Below are positions 16,830-25,082 of a stretch of DNA of 49,594 nucleotides, in pieces. The stretch comes from Clostridium acetireducens DSM 10703. GTDB lineage: Bacteria; Bacillota; Clostridia; Clostridiales; Clostridiaceae. Where the stretch lies: the NCBI RefSeq assembly GCF_001758365.1, contig NZ_LZFO01000017.1, positions 1-49,594 on the forward strand, in the 5' to 3' direction. Below the pieces are notes generated by a model. It was not told where the DNA came from. It worked only from the letters and a program-made list of their open reading frames with translations, and did no database searches. The translations under genes were made by a program, and so were the position numbers. Positions within the stretch are counted from its first letter, which is position 1; each line of letters begins with the position of its first letter.

Positions 16830-17783
16830 TTAACTATCCCAGAATGTATCAGATTGTTCAAATTTAACCAAGTTAATATCAACTATACCAACATTTTCAA
16901 ATACATTTTTCAATGCACTATATGCTTCTTTGTTATACCAATATACTGTCCAATGAGTACTCTGATTTACGCTCTCAATTATCTTATGTAAGTATGGAAG
17001 GTCCACTTCCCCACCTGACCACCCAATAATAACAACATGATTCACCAAATTAAGTCTTTCAAAGAAATTATAGTTTCTATTAATCTGCTCATCTGTGTCC
17101 TTATATATTGCTTCAAGGTAGTCTGCCACAGCATCTTGTACACTCGCCTCTGCTTCAGCATACTCGTCATCAGCCTCTTTTGCCCATATCCTATGTTTTT
17201 TAATGTCTTGCTTGTTACAATGTCCCATTATTGGATCTATAGTACAAATCGAAGAAACTCCGCCATGTATATGCATAACATCATCAATGCCATAAACCTT
17301 TTCTAACACATCTGTATAATTAAAACTCATAAAAATATCTGTACTGTTTATCAGAAACATGTTTAAAGGCTTCAATTTATCAGTATTAATTGTCTCAATC
17401 CAATCTTTTACATATGAGTGCAGTTTTTTTACACCTCCAAATTCATCCTTCCAATAGTAATCCATATGATCCCGAATTCCAATTTTGGGCATTCCTTCTG
17501 TAACAGATTCAGACATTTCAAGCATTTCCATCGTATTAGGATTACCTATGTGGTGTTCAAACACACTCCACAAATTATGATTTACAGATTTATTCCATCT
17601 TTCTTGTGCTTCTTCCGTATACCATGGTTCTGTATCATCAAGAGACTGAATATTATATCTGGATTCAAAAAACCTTAAAAACTCCGGATCTCGTTCTTCA
17701 ATATACTCTCTCATTCCCCAATAATTTGTATTTAAACCATGTGCCACATCAAACCCATTTCCAATAATATATAATGTCTTCAT
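16830..17783 (-). CDS. abiH: AbiH-family abortive infection protein
   Basis: A 317-residue protein matching the AbiH phage-resistance family: N-terminal MKTLYIIGNGFDVAHGLNT (a Rossmann-like nucleotide-binding GNGFD motif), central FMSFNYTDVLEKVYGIDDVM followed by HIHGG, and C-terminal VVIIGWSGGEVDLPYLHKII. AbiH was described as a single-gene abortive infection system; its mechanism is unknown to me. The ATG at 17783 is chosen over 17801 because AGAGAGG lies between the two. It stands alone with its own terminator and is bounded upstream by a gene fragment. Codon use is less AT-rich than the Wadjet genes, consistent with separate acquisition. Confidence 0.85.
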   Translation of the reverse strand: MKTLYIIGNGFDVAHGLNTNYWGMREYIEERDPEFLRFFESRYNIQSLDDTEPWYTEEAQERWNKSVNHNLWSVFEHHIGNPNTMEMLEMSESVTEGMPKIGIRDHMDYYWKDEFGGVKKLHSYVKDWIETINTDKLKPLNMFLINSTDIFMSFNYTDVLEKVYGIDDVMHIHGGVSSICTIDPIMGHCNKQDIKKHRIWAKEADDEYAEAEASVQDAVADYLEAIYKDTDEQINRNYNFFERLNLVNHVVIIGWSGGEVDLPYLHKIIESVNQSTHWTVYWYNKEAYSALKNVFENVGIVDINLVKFEQSDTFWDS

Positions 17784-17954
17784 ATTAACCTCTCTATTCA
17801 TAATATTACATTAAAACATTTTTCAAATACTATTAGCATTAAGTAATACCTATATTGATAAGTTGATTATTCACCATAAGATTCATTAACTCTACTACAA
17901 GAAATAATCTATATTTTATGCTGTCCACATTATTAGAATGAAAATTCTTTACTA

Positions 17955-18144
17955 TTAACGTTCCCCCCCAAACCTAAATAAACTGTACTTCAATAGACAA
18001 ACATATTTTTCATGATTATTATAAATCATATCACGTGGAATATTTTTCTCATACTCCAGATAGCAGTCAATTATATCTACAACTTTTATTTCCTCATAAT
18101 TAGTCCTACAAATCAGAATTTGTAGGCTTGTTTTACTAGTGAAA
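17955..18144 (-). pseudogene. Small gene fragment between abiH and thiH
   Basis: An open frame without a start codon reads ILICRTNYEEIKVVDIIDCY and then LEYEKNIPRDMIYNNHEKYV, ending FRFGGER at 17957. It resembles the C-terminal tail of a soluble protein I cannot name. Its upstream side enters a 9-bp perfect inverted repeat (18105-18126) and then the thiH terminator. Not enough remains to identify it. Confidence 0.35.
18105..18126. repeat. Small perfect inverted repeat at the broken end of a gene fragment
   Basis: CCTACAAAT (18105-18113), CAGA, ATTTGTAGG (18118-18126). It has no U-tract and lies where the fragment 17955-18144 loses apparent coding similarity. Confidence 0.5.
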
Positions 18145-18145
18145 T

Positions 18146-18174
18146 AAAAACCGCACCTATTTATGGCACGGTTC
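18146..18174 (-). terminator. Terminator of thiSGH
   Basis: The minus strand reads AACCGTGCC-ATAAATA-GGTGCGGTT followed by TTTATTTC. The stem is complete with two G-U pairs in this orientation only, so it works for thiH. Confidence 0.75.
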
Positions 18175-18194
18175 TCTATTCATTATCCTAAATT

Positions 18195-19355
18195 TTATAC
18201 ATACACATAATCATTCGCTACTGGTTGCAAACCACGATCTTTAATTGCCTGATACACTTCTTCTACAGAACGTGTATCTGCAATTTCAAATTGATCATCT
18301 CCTACTTCTTCTGTCTCTTCAACATGACTTCCAATTCCAGTACTAACACCAGCTGAAATCTTCGTAGCCGCTAAACCAATTACATTATCGCGGAATCCAG
18401 CACGTTCTCTTGTTGAAATAGTAATACTCGCAAATGGCATAAAGAGACGATATGCTGTAATAACTTGCAAAAGTTGTGGTTCATGAACATCTTTAGGATT
18501 AATTTTATCATTATTAATAATTGGTCTTAGTCTTGGACAAGAAAACGCAATTTCTGCATGTGGATATTTTCTTTGAAGAAGATATCCGTGCAATCCTGTG
18601 GCAAAAGCATCTTTACGAAAATCATCCAGTCCAAGTAATGCAGCAAATCCAACGCCACGCATACCACCTTTTAATGCCCTTTCTTGAGTATTAGCTCTAT
18701 ATGGGAATATACGTTTATGTCCTGCCAAATGAAGAGTCTCATATTTATCTGAATTATAAGTTTCTTGGAATACAGTAACAAAATCTGCACCACATTCATG
18801 AAGATATTCATATTCATCAGAATTCATAGGATATACTTCTAAACCTACCATCTTAAAGTATTTACGTGCTATTTTACAAGCCTCTCCTATGTATTTTACA
18901 TCTGACATTTTTCTGCTTTCACCAGTAAGAAGCAATATTTCTTCTAAACCAGTTTTAGCTATAGCTTCCATTTCTTTTTCCATTTCTTCAGAATTTAATT
19001 TTGCTCTACGTATTTTATTGTGACAGTTAAATCCGCAGTAAATACAATAATTTTCACAATAATTAGCAAGATATAATGGTGTAAACATATAAATTGAATT
19101 ACCAAAATGCTTTCTTGTCTCCTGCTGTGCTAACTGAGCCATTTCTTCTAAAAATGGAGCAGCTGCTGGAGATAATAAGGCTGCAAAATCTTCTACTGTT
19201 CTAGAGTCATGATTCAAAGCTCTTCTTACATCTGCCGCTGTATATTTATCATAATCATAGGCTTCCATGCTACTAATAACTTGTTCTACTATATCTGATT
19301 CTAGCACTTCCATTCCTGGCATATATTCCATATGATTTGTACGTTTTTCACTCAT
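18195..19355 (-). CDS. thiH: 2-iminoacetate synthase ThiH (radical SAM)
   Basis: A 386-residue radical SAM enzyme that splits tyrosine to give dehydroglycine (2-iminoacetate) for the thiazole ring of thiamine. The [4Fe-4S] motif is in YLANYCENYCIYCGFNC, followed by ..GLEEILLLTGE.. and ..VYPMNSDEYEYLHECGADF. The C-terminus ends with the BATS-type region. AGGAGGG precedes the ATG. It follows thiG by 11 nt and ends before a terminator. The choice of ThiH rather than ThiO suits an anaerobe. Length and motifs are complete. Confidence 0.95.
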   Translation of the reverse strand: MSEKRTNHMEYMPGMEVLESDIVEQVISSMEAYDYDKYTAADVRRALNHDSRTVEDFAALLSPAAAPFLEEMAQLAQQETRKHFGNSIYMFTPLYLANYCENYCIYCGFNCHNKIRRAKLNSEEMEKEMEAIAKTGLEEILLLTGESRKMSDVKYIGEACKIARKYFKMVGLEVYPMNSDEYEYLHECGADFVTVFQETYNSDKYETLHLAGHKRIFPYRANTQERALKGGMRGVGFAALLGLDDFRKDAFATGLHGYLLQRKYPHAEIAFSCPRLRPIINNDKINPKDVHEPQLLQVITAYRLFMPFASITISTRERAGFRDNVIGLAATKISAGVSTGIGSHVEETEEVGDDQFEIADTRSVEEVYQAIKDRGLQPVANDYVYV

Positions 19356-19366
19356 TATTATCCCTC

Positions 19367-20137
19367 CTACTTTTCTAAAAATCCAGTTAATGGTGAAGAT
19401 GCAGATGCACCCTTGTCCAATACACGACCTAAACCTGAAAGATATGCTTCACGTCCAGCTTCAATAGCCTTTTTAAAAGCACCTGCCATAACTGGAATAT
19501 CACCAGCAGTTGCAATTGCAGTATTAGCCATAATAGCTGCAGCCCCCATCTCCATAGCTTCACAAGCTTGTGATGGACGACCGATTCCTGCATCAACAAT
19601 AATTGGAAGATCAATTTCATCTACTAATATTTTGATAAATTCTTTTGCAGCTAGTCCCTTATTAGAACCAATTGGTGATGCTAGAGGCATAATGCAAGCT
19701 GCTCCAGCATTAACTAAATCACGTGCCACATTTAAATCTGCATGCATATATGGCATTACAACAAATCCTTCTTTTGCAAGAATTTCTGTAGCTTTTATTG
19801 TCTCATAGTTATCTGGAAGTAGATATTTTGAATCGTGAATAATTTCAATCTTTACAAAATCTCCACATCCTAATTCTCTTGCTAATCTTGCAATTCTAAC
19901 TGCCTCTTCTGCATTTCTCGCTCCAGATGTATTAGGAAGCAATGTTACACCCTTTGGAATATAATCTAAAATATTATCTTTTCCGTTAGTGTTAGCACGT
20001 CTTACTGCTAATGTAATAATTTCAGCTTCTGCACATTCTACTGCTGCCTTAATTAAATCTAAATTATACTTTCCTGATCCTAGGATAAATCTGGATGAGA
20101 ACTCATGTCCTCCAATTGTTAACATATCTTTTTTCAT
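19367..20137 (-). CDS. thiG: Thiazole synthase ThiG
   Basis: A 256-residue TIM-barrel enzyme that condenses deoxyxylulose 5-phosphate, the ThiS thiocarboxylate and dehydroglycine into thiazole phosphate. Motifs: [20 protein letters not shown] near the start, [25 protein letters not shown] and the phosphate-binding [19 protein letters not shown] strong site AAAGGAGG lies 7 nt before the ATG. Middle gene of thiS-thiG-thiH. Confidence 0.95.
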   Translation of the reverse strand: MKKDMLTIGGHEFSSRFILGSGKYNLDLIKAAVECAEAEIITLAVRRANTNGKDNILDYIPKGVTLLPNTSGARNAEEAVRIARLARELGCGDFVKIEIIHDSKYLLPDNYETIKATEILAKEGFVVMPYMHADLNVARDLVNAGAACIMPLASPIGSNKGLAAKEFIKILVDEIDLPIIVDAGIGRPSQACEAMEMGAAAIMANTAIATAGDIPVMAGAFKKAIEAGREAYLSGLGRVLDKGASASSPLTGFLEK

Positions 20138-20215
20138 TATTATTTCCTCCTTTAAACGTCTTCAACTCTAATTTTAATTTATCGTCTTTGTCATACTAAG
20201 ATGACATATACTATA

Positions 20216-20413
20216 CTAGCCTCCAGCTACAAAGCTAACTACCTCTAGTGAATCATCATCTTTAATAATTGTGTGGCTATATTTATCTTTCGATATTATG
20301 TTACCGTTGAGTTCAACGGCAATTCTATCTAGCAAATATCCTTCGCCAATAAGTAGTTTATCTAAATATATTCCATTTTCATTATTTACTTTTTTTCCAT
20401 TTAACTTTGCCAT
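20216..20413 (-). CDS. thiS: Sulfur carrier protein ThiS
   Basis: A 65-residue ubiquitin-like sulfur carrier ending in the required Gly-Gly (VVSFVAGG). The C-terminal carboxylate becomes a thiocarboxylate that donates sulfur to ThiG. GAGGTG precedes the ATG. First gene of the unit. The ThiF adenylyltransferase that activates it is not in the window. Confidence 0.92.
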   Translation of the reverse strand: MAKLNGKKVNNENGIYLDKLLIGEGYLLDRIAVELNGNIISKDKYSHTIIKDDDSLEVVSFVAGG

Positions 20414-20439
20414 TTACTCACCTCATTTCTAAGCATAAT

Positions 20440-20496
20440 CAAAAAAAGGTCACACGAAGATTTACACCCGTGGTGGTGTACCCCTTCGTGTGACCT
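20440..20496 (-). promoter_or_regulatory. Attenuator-like terminator hairpin in the thiSGH leader
   Basis: AGGTCACACGAAG and CTTCGTGTGACCT pair perfectly over 13 bp. Inside, TACACC/GGTGTA adds 6 bp. Seven Us follow directly. The element lies between the promoter and thiS, so it must be bypassed for expression. A segment GTGTG just upstream (about 20500) can pair with CACAC of the left arm as a possible antiterminator. I do not see the conserved TPP-riboswitch boxes. Confidence 0.75.
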
Positions 20497-20514
20497 CTTT
20501 CACACTCTACTGGT

Positions 20515-20543
20515 ATTCTATCATCACTTTACATTGTTGTCAA
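20515..20543 (-). promoter_or_regulatory. Promoter of thiSGH
   Basis: TTGACA (20538-20543), 17-nt spacer, TAGAAT (20515-20520) on the minus strand. Transcription would begin near 20508 and give a leader of about 95 nt. It is divergent from the symporter promoter 40 nt away. Confidence 0.8.
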
Positions 20544-20581
20544 ATTATTTTTATTATTCGATATCTTCAAGTTACTGTTAC

Positions 20582-20610
20582 TTGACACTTAAAAGAATGC
20601 GTGATATGAT
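20582..20610 (+). promoter_or_regulatory. Promoter of the leader peptide / symporter unit
   Basis: TTGACA (20582-20587), 17-nt spacer, TATGAT (20605-20610), near-consensus sigma-A. The start should be near 20617, giving a leader of about 345 nt before the symporter. Confidence 0.85.
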
Positions 20611-20639
20611 GATAAAAATTGCAAATAGGAGGAAATATT

Positions 20640-20711
20640 ATGAATTCCAAAATTAATATAATAATTTCAAAATCAAATATTAATCTCTTATTATTAGCTA
20701 ACTTAACTTAG
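20640..20711 (+). CDS. 23-residue leader peptide, Ile/Leu-rich
   Basis: AGGAGG (20627-20632) stands 7 nt before an ATG and gives MNSKINIIISKSNINLLLLA followed by NLT and a stop. It contains five Ile and five Leu codons, with runs III and LLLL near the end. The stop codon overlaps the first strand of the hairpin set at 20710-20780. This is the classical layout of an attenuation leader peptide, where ribosome stalling selects between RNA structures. A strong ribosome site and a consensus promoter make chance unlikely. Translation itself is inferred. Confidence 0.65.
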   Translation: MNSKINIIISKSNINLLLLANLT

Positions 20712-20780
20712 CGATTGTATAGATAGATAAAAATACTATCATAGATACAATCGCTCAAAAAAGATGCGTATTGTATCTAT
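20710..20780 (+). promoter_or_regulatory. Mutually exclusive hairpins after the leader peptide
   Basis: Strand 1 (20710-20720, AGCGATTGTAT) pairs perfectly with 20745-20755. The overlapping strand 2 (20741-20754, ATAGATACAATCGC) can instead pair with strand 3 (20766-20780, GCGTATTGTATCTAT) over 14 bp with one bulge. Both cannot form together. This is the architecture of an attenuator switch sensed by ribosome position on the leader peptide. Confidence 0.65.
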
Positions 20781-20811
20781 GGTGGCTAATATATTTGTAG
20801 TAAAATAAATT

Positions 20812-20843
20812 AAGCCTCGTAGATAAAACTAAGGGGCTTTTTT
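20812..20843 (+). terminator. Leader terminator 1 upstream of the symporter
   Basis: AAGCCTC (20812-20818) pairs with GGGGCTT (20833-20839), one G-U, followed by six Us. Its 3' part (ACTAAGGGGCTTTTTT) is repeated in terminator 2. Confidence 0.75.
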
Positions 20844-20866
20844 CTTATATCCTAGGCAAAAGTGAA

Positions 20867-20898
20867 AGTCCTTTAGTATATAACTAAGGGGCTTTTTT
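20867..20898 (+). terminator. Leader terminator 2 upstream of the symporter
   Basis: AGTCCTTTAGT (20867-20877) pairs with ACTAAGGGGCT (20883-20893), 11 bp with two G-U, followed by a U-tract. The 5' arm can also pair with the 3' arm of terminator 1, so the two tandem terminators may interact. Confidence 0.75.
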
Positions 20899-20962
20899 AT
20901 TTTATATAAATTAATAAAAAACAATACATTTAATATAAACTGTTTAAAAGGGGCTGAAATAA

Positions 20963-22465
20963 ATGAAAAAATCTAGAGAACAATGGGGAACTAAAATGGG
21001 GTTTATACTTGCCGCTATTGGTTCTGCTGTAGGATTGGGAAACATATGGAGATTCCCTTATGTAGCTTATTCAAATGGAGGAGGAGCTTTTTTAATACCC
21101 TACTTCTTTGCTATATTTACAGCTGGAATACCTTTATTAATTCTTGAATATGGAATGGGACACAAATTCAGAGGGTCAACACCTCTTACAATTGCAAGAG
21201 CAAATAAAAAATGGGAATGGCTTGGATGGTGGCCAATAGTCAGTTCAAGTATAATTTTGTGCTATTATTCAATGATTTTAAGTTGGTCTCTAAAATATTT
21301 AACTTTAAGCTTTACAAAGGGCTGGGGAACTGATACTAATAAATATTTTTTTAAAGACTTCTTAAAATTATCATCATCTCCTTTTGATTTTGGAGGTATA
21401 GTAATTCCAGTATTAATAGGTATAATTTTAATTTGGGCTATTAATTGGATTATATGTTACAAAGGAATAAAAAGTGGAATAGAAAAGTTAAGTAAAATAG
21501 TACTGCCAATACTATTAATAATTATGATAATTATAGTTATAAAAGGAGTAACTTTAAAAGGGGCATACTTGGGATTAAACAAATTATTTACACCAAACTG
21601 GTCAAAAGTAAAAGATCCTAAAGTTTGGATTTCAGCTTACGGACAAGTATTTTTCTCATTAAGTATAGCTACAGGAATAATGATGACTTATGCAAGTTAT
21701 TTGCCCGAAAAAACAGATATAAATAACAGTGCCTTTATAACTGCTTTTGCAAATTGTGGATTTGAATTTTTGTCTGCTATTGGAGTATTTGCAATAATTG
21801 GATTTATGGCAAATACTCAAGGAGTAGGTGTTGATGAAGTTGTATCAAGTGGTATAGGACTTGCCTTTATAGTTTTCCCAAAGGTATTTTCAGTTATGGG
21901 AACTTGGGGAAATATTTTAGGAGTATTATTCTTCTCTTGTCTATTCTTTGCAGGATTAACATCTGCTGTGTCTTTAGTTGAAGCTATATCTTCATCTATA
22001 ATTGACAAAATAGCATGGGAACGTAAAAAAGTAGTATCTATTATGTGTTTAGTTGGAGTTTGTATAAGCTCAGTATTTTCAACAAAAGCAGGCCTTTATT
22101 TGTTAGATATTATGGATAATTTTATAAATAATTATGGAATAGTAGTTGTAGGATTGTTAGAGGCTATCTTAGTAGGATGGATAATTAAAGCAAAAACCAT
22201 TCGTAATCATACAAATTCAATTTCTTATTATAAGATAGGAAAATGGTGGGATGTAATTATTAAATATATTACACCAACTATTTTAACTTATATGTTAGGT
22301 AGTAGCATTATTACAGAAATAAGCACCCCTTATGGAGGATATGAACTATCAAGCTTATTAACATATGGTTGGAGCATAATTCTATTAGGTATTACATTAG
22401 GCGTAATAATTAGTAAAAAGCCATGGAAAGAAGATAATACCTATGAAAAAAAGGAGGCGGTTTAA
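20963..22465 (+). CDS. Sodium:neurotransmitter symporter family amino-acid importer (MetP-like)
   Basis: A 500-residue NSS (LeuT-fold) transporter with about 12 membrane helices. The N-terminus has REQWGTKMGFILAAIGSAVG and LGNIWRFPYVAYSNGGGAF, the TM1 signature that binds Na+ and the substrate amino-carboxyl group. AAGGGGCTG lies before the ATG. It is immediately followed by a 35-residue MetS-like subunit, as in the Corynebacterium MetPS methionine/alanine importer. The leader is rich in Leu and Ile codons, which hints at control by, or transport of, branched-chain amino acids. The true substrate is open. Confidence 0.88.
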   Translation: MKKSREQWGTKMGFILAAIGSAVGLGNIWRFPYVAYSNGGGAFLIPYFFAIFTAGIPLLILEYGMGHKFRGSTPLTIARANKKWEWLGWWPIVSSSIILCYYSMILSWSLKYLTLSFTKGWGTDTNKYFFKDFLKLSSSPFDFGGIVIPVLIGIILIWAINWIICYKGIKSGIEKLSKIVLPILLIIMIIIVIKGVTLKGAYLGLNKLFTPNWSKVKDPKVWISAYGQVFFSLSIATGIMMTYASYLPEKTDINNSAFITAFANCGFEFLSAIGVFAIIGFMANTQGVGVDEVVSSGIGLAFIVFPKVFSVMGTWGNILGVLFFSCLFFAGLTSAVSLVEAISSSIIDKIAWERKKVVSIMCLVGVCISSVFSTKAGLYLLDIMDNFINNYGIVVVGLLEAILVGWIIKAKTIRNHTNSISYYKIGKWWDVIIKYITPTILTYMLGSSIITEISTPYGGYELSSLLTYGWSIILLGITLGVIISKKPWKEDNTYEKKEAV

Positions 22466-22573
22466 ATGACGCCAAGCGCAATAATATTTTTTACTATAGG
22501 AGCAACTGTACTTTGGGGCGGACTATTGTGTACCCTAACAATTGCAATAAAAAAAGAGAAAAGGTCAAATTAA
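22466..22573 (+). CDS. MetS-family small subunit of the NSS transporter
   Basis: A 35-residue single-helix protein, MTPSAIIFFTIGATVLWGGL, ending IKKEKRSN. The N-terminal Met-Thr/Pro, one hydrophobic helix with a WGG motif and a basic tail are typical of the MetS family, required with MetP for methionine/alanine uptake. It starts one base after the symporter stop, with AAAAAAGGAGG about 10 nt upstream, so the two are coupled. Confidence 0.82.
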   Translation: MTPSAIIFFTIGATVLWGGLLCTLTIAIKKEKRSN

Positions 22574-22631
22574 TTTATATAGGGAATGTGCACACTCTCC
22601 TTATTAACTAAAAATTAAAATAATAATCTTT

Positions 22632-22682
22632 AAAACGACTAAGTCCTAGCTTAGTCGTTTTTTAATATACTCCTACCACATA
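22632..22682 (+). terminator. Terminator after metS, copy 1 of a 50-bp repeat
   Basis: AAAACGACTAAG-TCCTAG-CTTAGTCGTTTT, a perfect 12-bp stem with a U-tract. The hairpin and the following ATATACTCCTACCACATA recur at 24965-25014 with one A fewer. Confidence 0.9.
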
Positions 22683-22906
22683 GCCATTATTCTTTCCTCT
22701 CTCTTAGCAATGTATTCTTTATATACCAACAAAATTCAAAAATTTAAAAAATTAACAAGCCTTCAAATATTATTTTTCTTTCATATTTATCTTTTTCCTC
22801 AATTTGAGACCCTAATAAATGTATTTCTTAATACTACTGATATCCAATATATCAATTCATTATTTATGATGCGGTTATATTTAAACTCTACAAAACTGCT
22901 CATCTT
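22683..22906. other. Intergenic AT-rich spacer, no supported gene
   Basis: Between the metS terminator and the 3' end of the dus pseudogene. A 34-codon minus-strand frame (MSSFVEFKYNRIINNELIYW) is present but has no ribosome site and no similarity I recognise. Confidence 0.4.
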
Positions 22907-23868
22907 TTATAAAGTTGTAAATAATCCAGCCCCTTTTATAATTTCCTGCTCCCTAAACAAACTTAAGACAGCTTCATTATAATCTCTTAACTTCTGTGAC
23001 TTCTTTATTTTTTTAGCATATTTTTTATTATCTGAAAATATGCTAATCATATAGCCCCATAGTTCTTTCATTCTAAACATTGCATTTCTATCTTCATTAA
23101 ATAATTCTATATATTTATTCAAAATTTCATCATGAAAATCTTTTAATACTTTTTTATCTATATGAGCATTATTTTTAATTTCATTAATTATCCCTGGATT
23201 AGCTACTAGACCTCTTCCTAACATTACTGTTTTTAATTCTGGAAAAGTTTTTATTAATTTATCATAATCATCAACAGTAAAAATATCCCCATTATAACAT
23301 ACTGGATTGATGCTTAAAGATAATGCATCTTTAAATACCTGTAAATTAGGTTTATTTCTATAAAAATCTTCTCGGGTTCTCGGATGTATAATTAATTCTT
23401 CTAAAGGATATTTATTGTAAATTTTTATCAGCTCATAAAATTCTTCTGGACTATCTTTCCTATTCTAGTTTTTATAGAAATTTTCATATTATCCATTTTA
23501 AATATTTCATCTAAAAACCTATCAAGTTCTTCTCTTTTTGCCAAAAATCCTGAACCTCTATTTTTTGAGACAACTGTTCCAGCAGGACATCCTAAATTTA
23601 AATTAATCTCATTGTAACCTAATTGTTGTAATTTTTCAGAAATACTAATAAAACCTTTTGAATCGTTAGTAAGTATTTGAGGAACTATATTCATACCTTC
23701 ATTATTTTTAGGCAAAACATCTTTTAATTCTTTAGCCTTAAAACTTATATTTTTATTTGTACCAATAAAAGGTGTAAAGTATTTATCAATGTTACCAAAA
23801 AATTTCTCATAAGAATTTCTATATATGTATCCCGTAATTCCTTCCATTGGTGCTAAGTAATATCTCAT
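22907..23868 (-). pseudogene. dus: tRNA-dihydrouridine synthase, single frameshift
   Basis: A flavoenzyme that reduces uridines in the tRNA D-loop. The N-terminal part starts MRYYLAPMEGITGYIYRNSY and has the conserved NLGCPAGTVVSKNRGSGFLA with the catalytic Cys, then ISIKTRIGK. There one base is missing in GGAAAG (23455-23460). The other frame continues DSPEEFYELIKIYNK, IIHPRTREDFYRNKP, INPVCYNGDIFT and MLGRGLVANPGI, all family-typical, to the normal end. Restoring one A gives about 320 residues, full length. Either a recent inactivation or a sequencing error in a short homopolymer. Clostridia often carry another dus copy. Confidence 0.85.
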
Positions 23869-23989
23869 TCAATAACTCCTTTATAACTATTTTAAAAAAG
23901 ATATTTAATAATCTCAACTCCATCATTATAAACACCAACTATTTCTTTTGCAATAATAATTTTAAAAATCTTTATTATGGTATGTGTAA

Positions 23990-24959
23990 CTATTTTGTAA
24001 TTATTATTTTATTTCCTATACTTTCATGGAAACCTCTACGCTGGATTGGGACAAGATCCTATGGAATATATTTTTGGCATTATCCTATTATGATTTTAAG
24101 TACACCTGTTTATGAAATAGGACATCCCTTATATTCACGTGTGTTTCTTCAGTTGGCTCTTACATGTATTATTGCAGAATTTTCGTATCGTTTTATAGAA
24201 TTACCACTAAAAAAATTTGGGTTTAAAAAATACTATTTTGAAGGAAGATCCTTAAATTTATCAACCATAGTATCATTTATAGTAATTATATCACTTAATG
24301 TTGGTATTATTAGTATAACAAAAGCAAAATTAAACTCCCAAAAGTGTGAAGCATCTTCACCAGGAATAAGTAAAACTCAAATTAGCAAAAAAAATATGAG
24401 TAGGTCTAGTAAAAACAATGATACAAATTCTAATAAACAAAATTCGGTAATTTCTAATAAAAATAATAAAGAAAATTCACCAGAAGTAACTAAACGTTAT
24501 ACAAATATATTAGCTATTGGAGATTCTATTATGTTAGATATTGCTCCAAACCTTAATAAAAAATATAATAATATTACCATTAACGGAAAAATTGGAAGGC
24601 AGATGTGGCAAGCAATATCATTAGCTCCTAATTACACTACATTTAATGCTTCTGATAAAGTAATTATTATACAACTAGGAACAAATGGCTACTTTACAAA
24701 TAAACAAATTGATGAACTGCTTGAGTCTTTCTCAAAGGCACATATCTTTTTAGTAAATACTCGTGTGCCTTGTTCATGGGAAAGTAAAGTCAATAAACTT
24801 TTAAAAGAAAAATCTGAAGAACGAGATAATGTAACCTTAATTGACTGGTATTCTCTATCTTCTAAAAATCCTGAATACTTTGAACCAGACGGTGTACATT
24901 TAAACCCTAAAGGATCCGAAGCCTTAGTAAACCTTATTAGCGAAAAATTAAAACAATAA
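23990..24959 (+). pseudogene. OatA-type acyltransferase, N-terminally truncated, with SGNH domain
   Basis: The reading frame begins at 23847 inside dus, but recognisable sequence starts near ILSWKPLRWIGTRSYGIYFW, the C-terminal helices of an acyltransferase-3 membrane domain. A Ser/Asn-rich linker follows, then an SGNH hydrolase domain with ILAIGDSIMLDIAPNL (nucleophile Ser), IIQLGTNG and DGVHLNPKG (Asp/His). OatA/YrhL-type proteins O-acetylate peptidoglycan or other envelope glycans and are about 600 residues. Here most of the ten-helix membrane domain is missing, so activity is unlikely. The 50-bp terminator repeat follows. Confidence 0.78.
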
Positions 24960-24964
24960 TCTAA

Positions 24965-25014
24965 AAAACGACTAAGTCCTAGCTTAGTCGTTTTTTATAT
25001 ACTCCTACCACATA
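24965..25014 (+). terminator. Terminator after the acyltransferase remnant, copy 2 of the 50-bp repeat
   Basis: Same 12-bp stem AAAACGACTAAG/CTTAGTCGTTTT and same downstream ATATACTCCTACCACATA as at 22632-22682. Near-identical copies 2.3 kb apart flank dus and the acyltransferase remnant. Confidence 0.9.
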
Positions 25015-25082
25015 AGACCTCCATCACCTTCTATATTTATTGTTTCTTTCAGTAGTATTTTTAAAAAACAGGTTCTTCCTCT

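Noticed and set aside
20440-20513. TPP riboswitch upstream of thiS
   Set aside because: The conserved CUGAGA and ACCUGAU-type boxes are not present; only a terminator-like hairpin is seen.
20700-20900. T-box riboswitch upstream of the symporter
   Set aside because: No UGGNACCGCG-type T-box sequence or AG-bulge arm; a leader peptide with competing hairpins explains the region better.
22747-22870. 34-codon minus-strand frame between metS and dus
   Set aside because: No ribosome site and no recognisable similarity.
23847-23989. N-terminus of the acyltransferase as drawn from the upstream ATG
   Set aside because: The first 50-odd codons are low-complexity Asn/Phe/Ile sequence overlapping dus and do not resemble acyltransferase helices, so the gene is treated as 5'-truncated.
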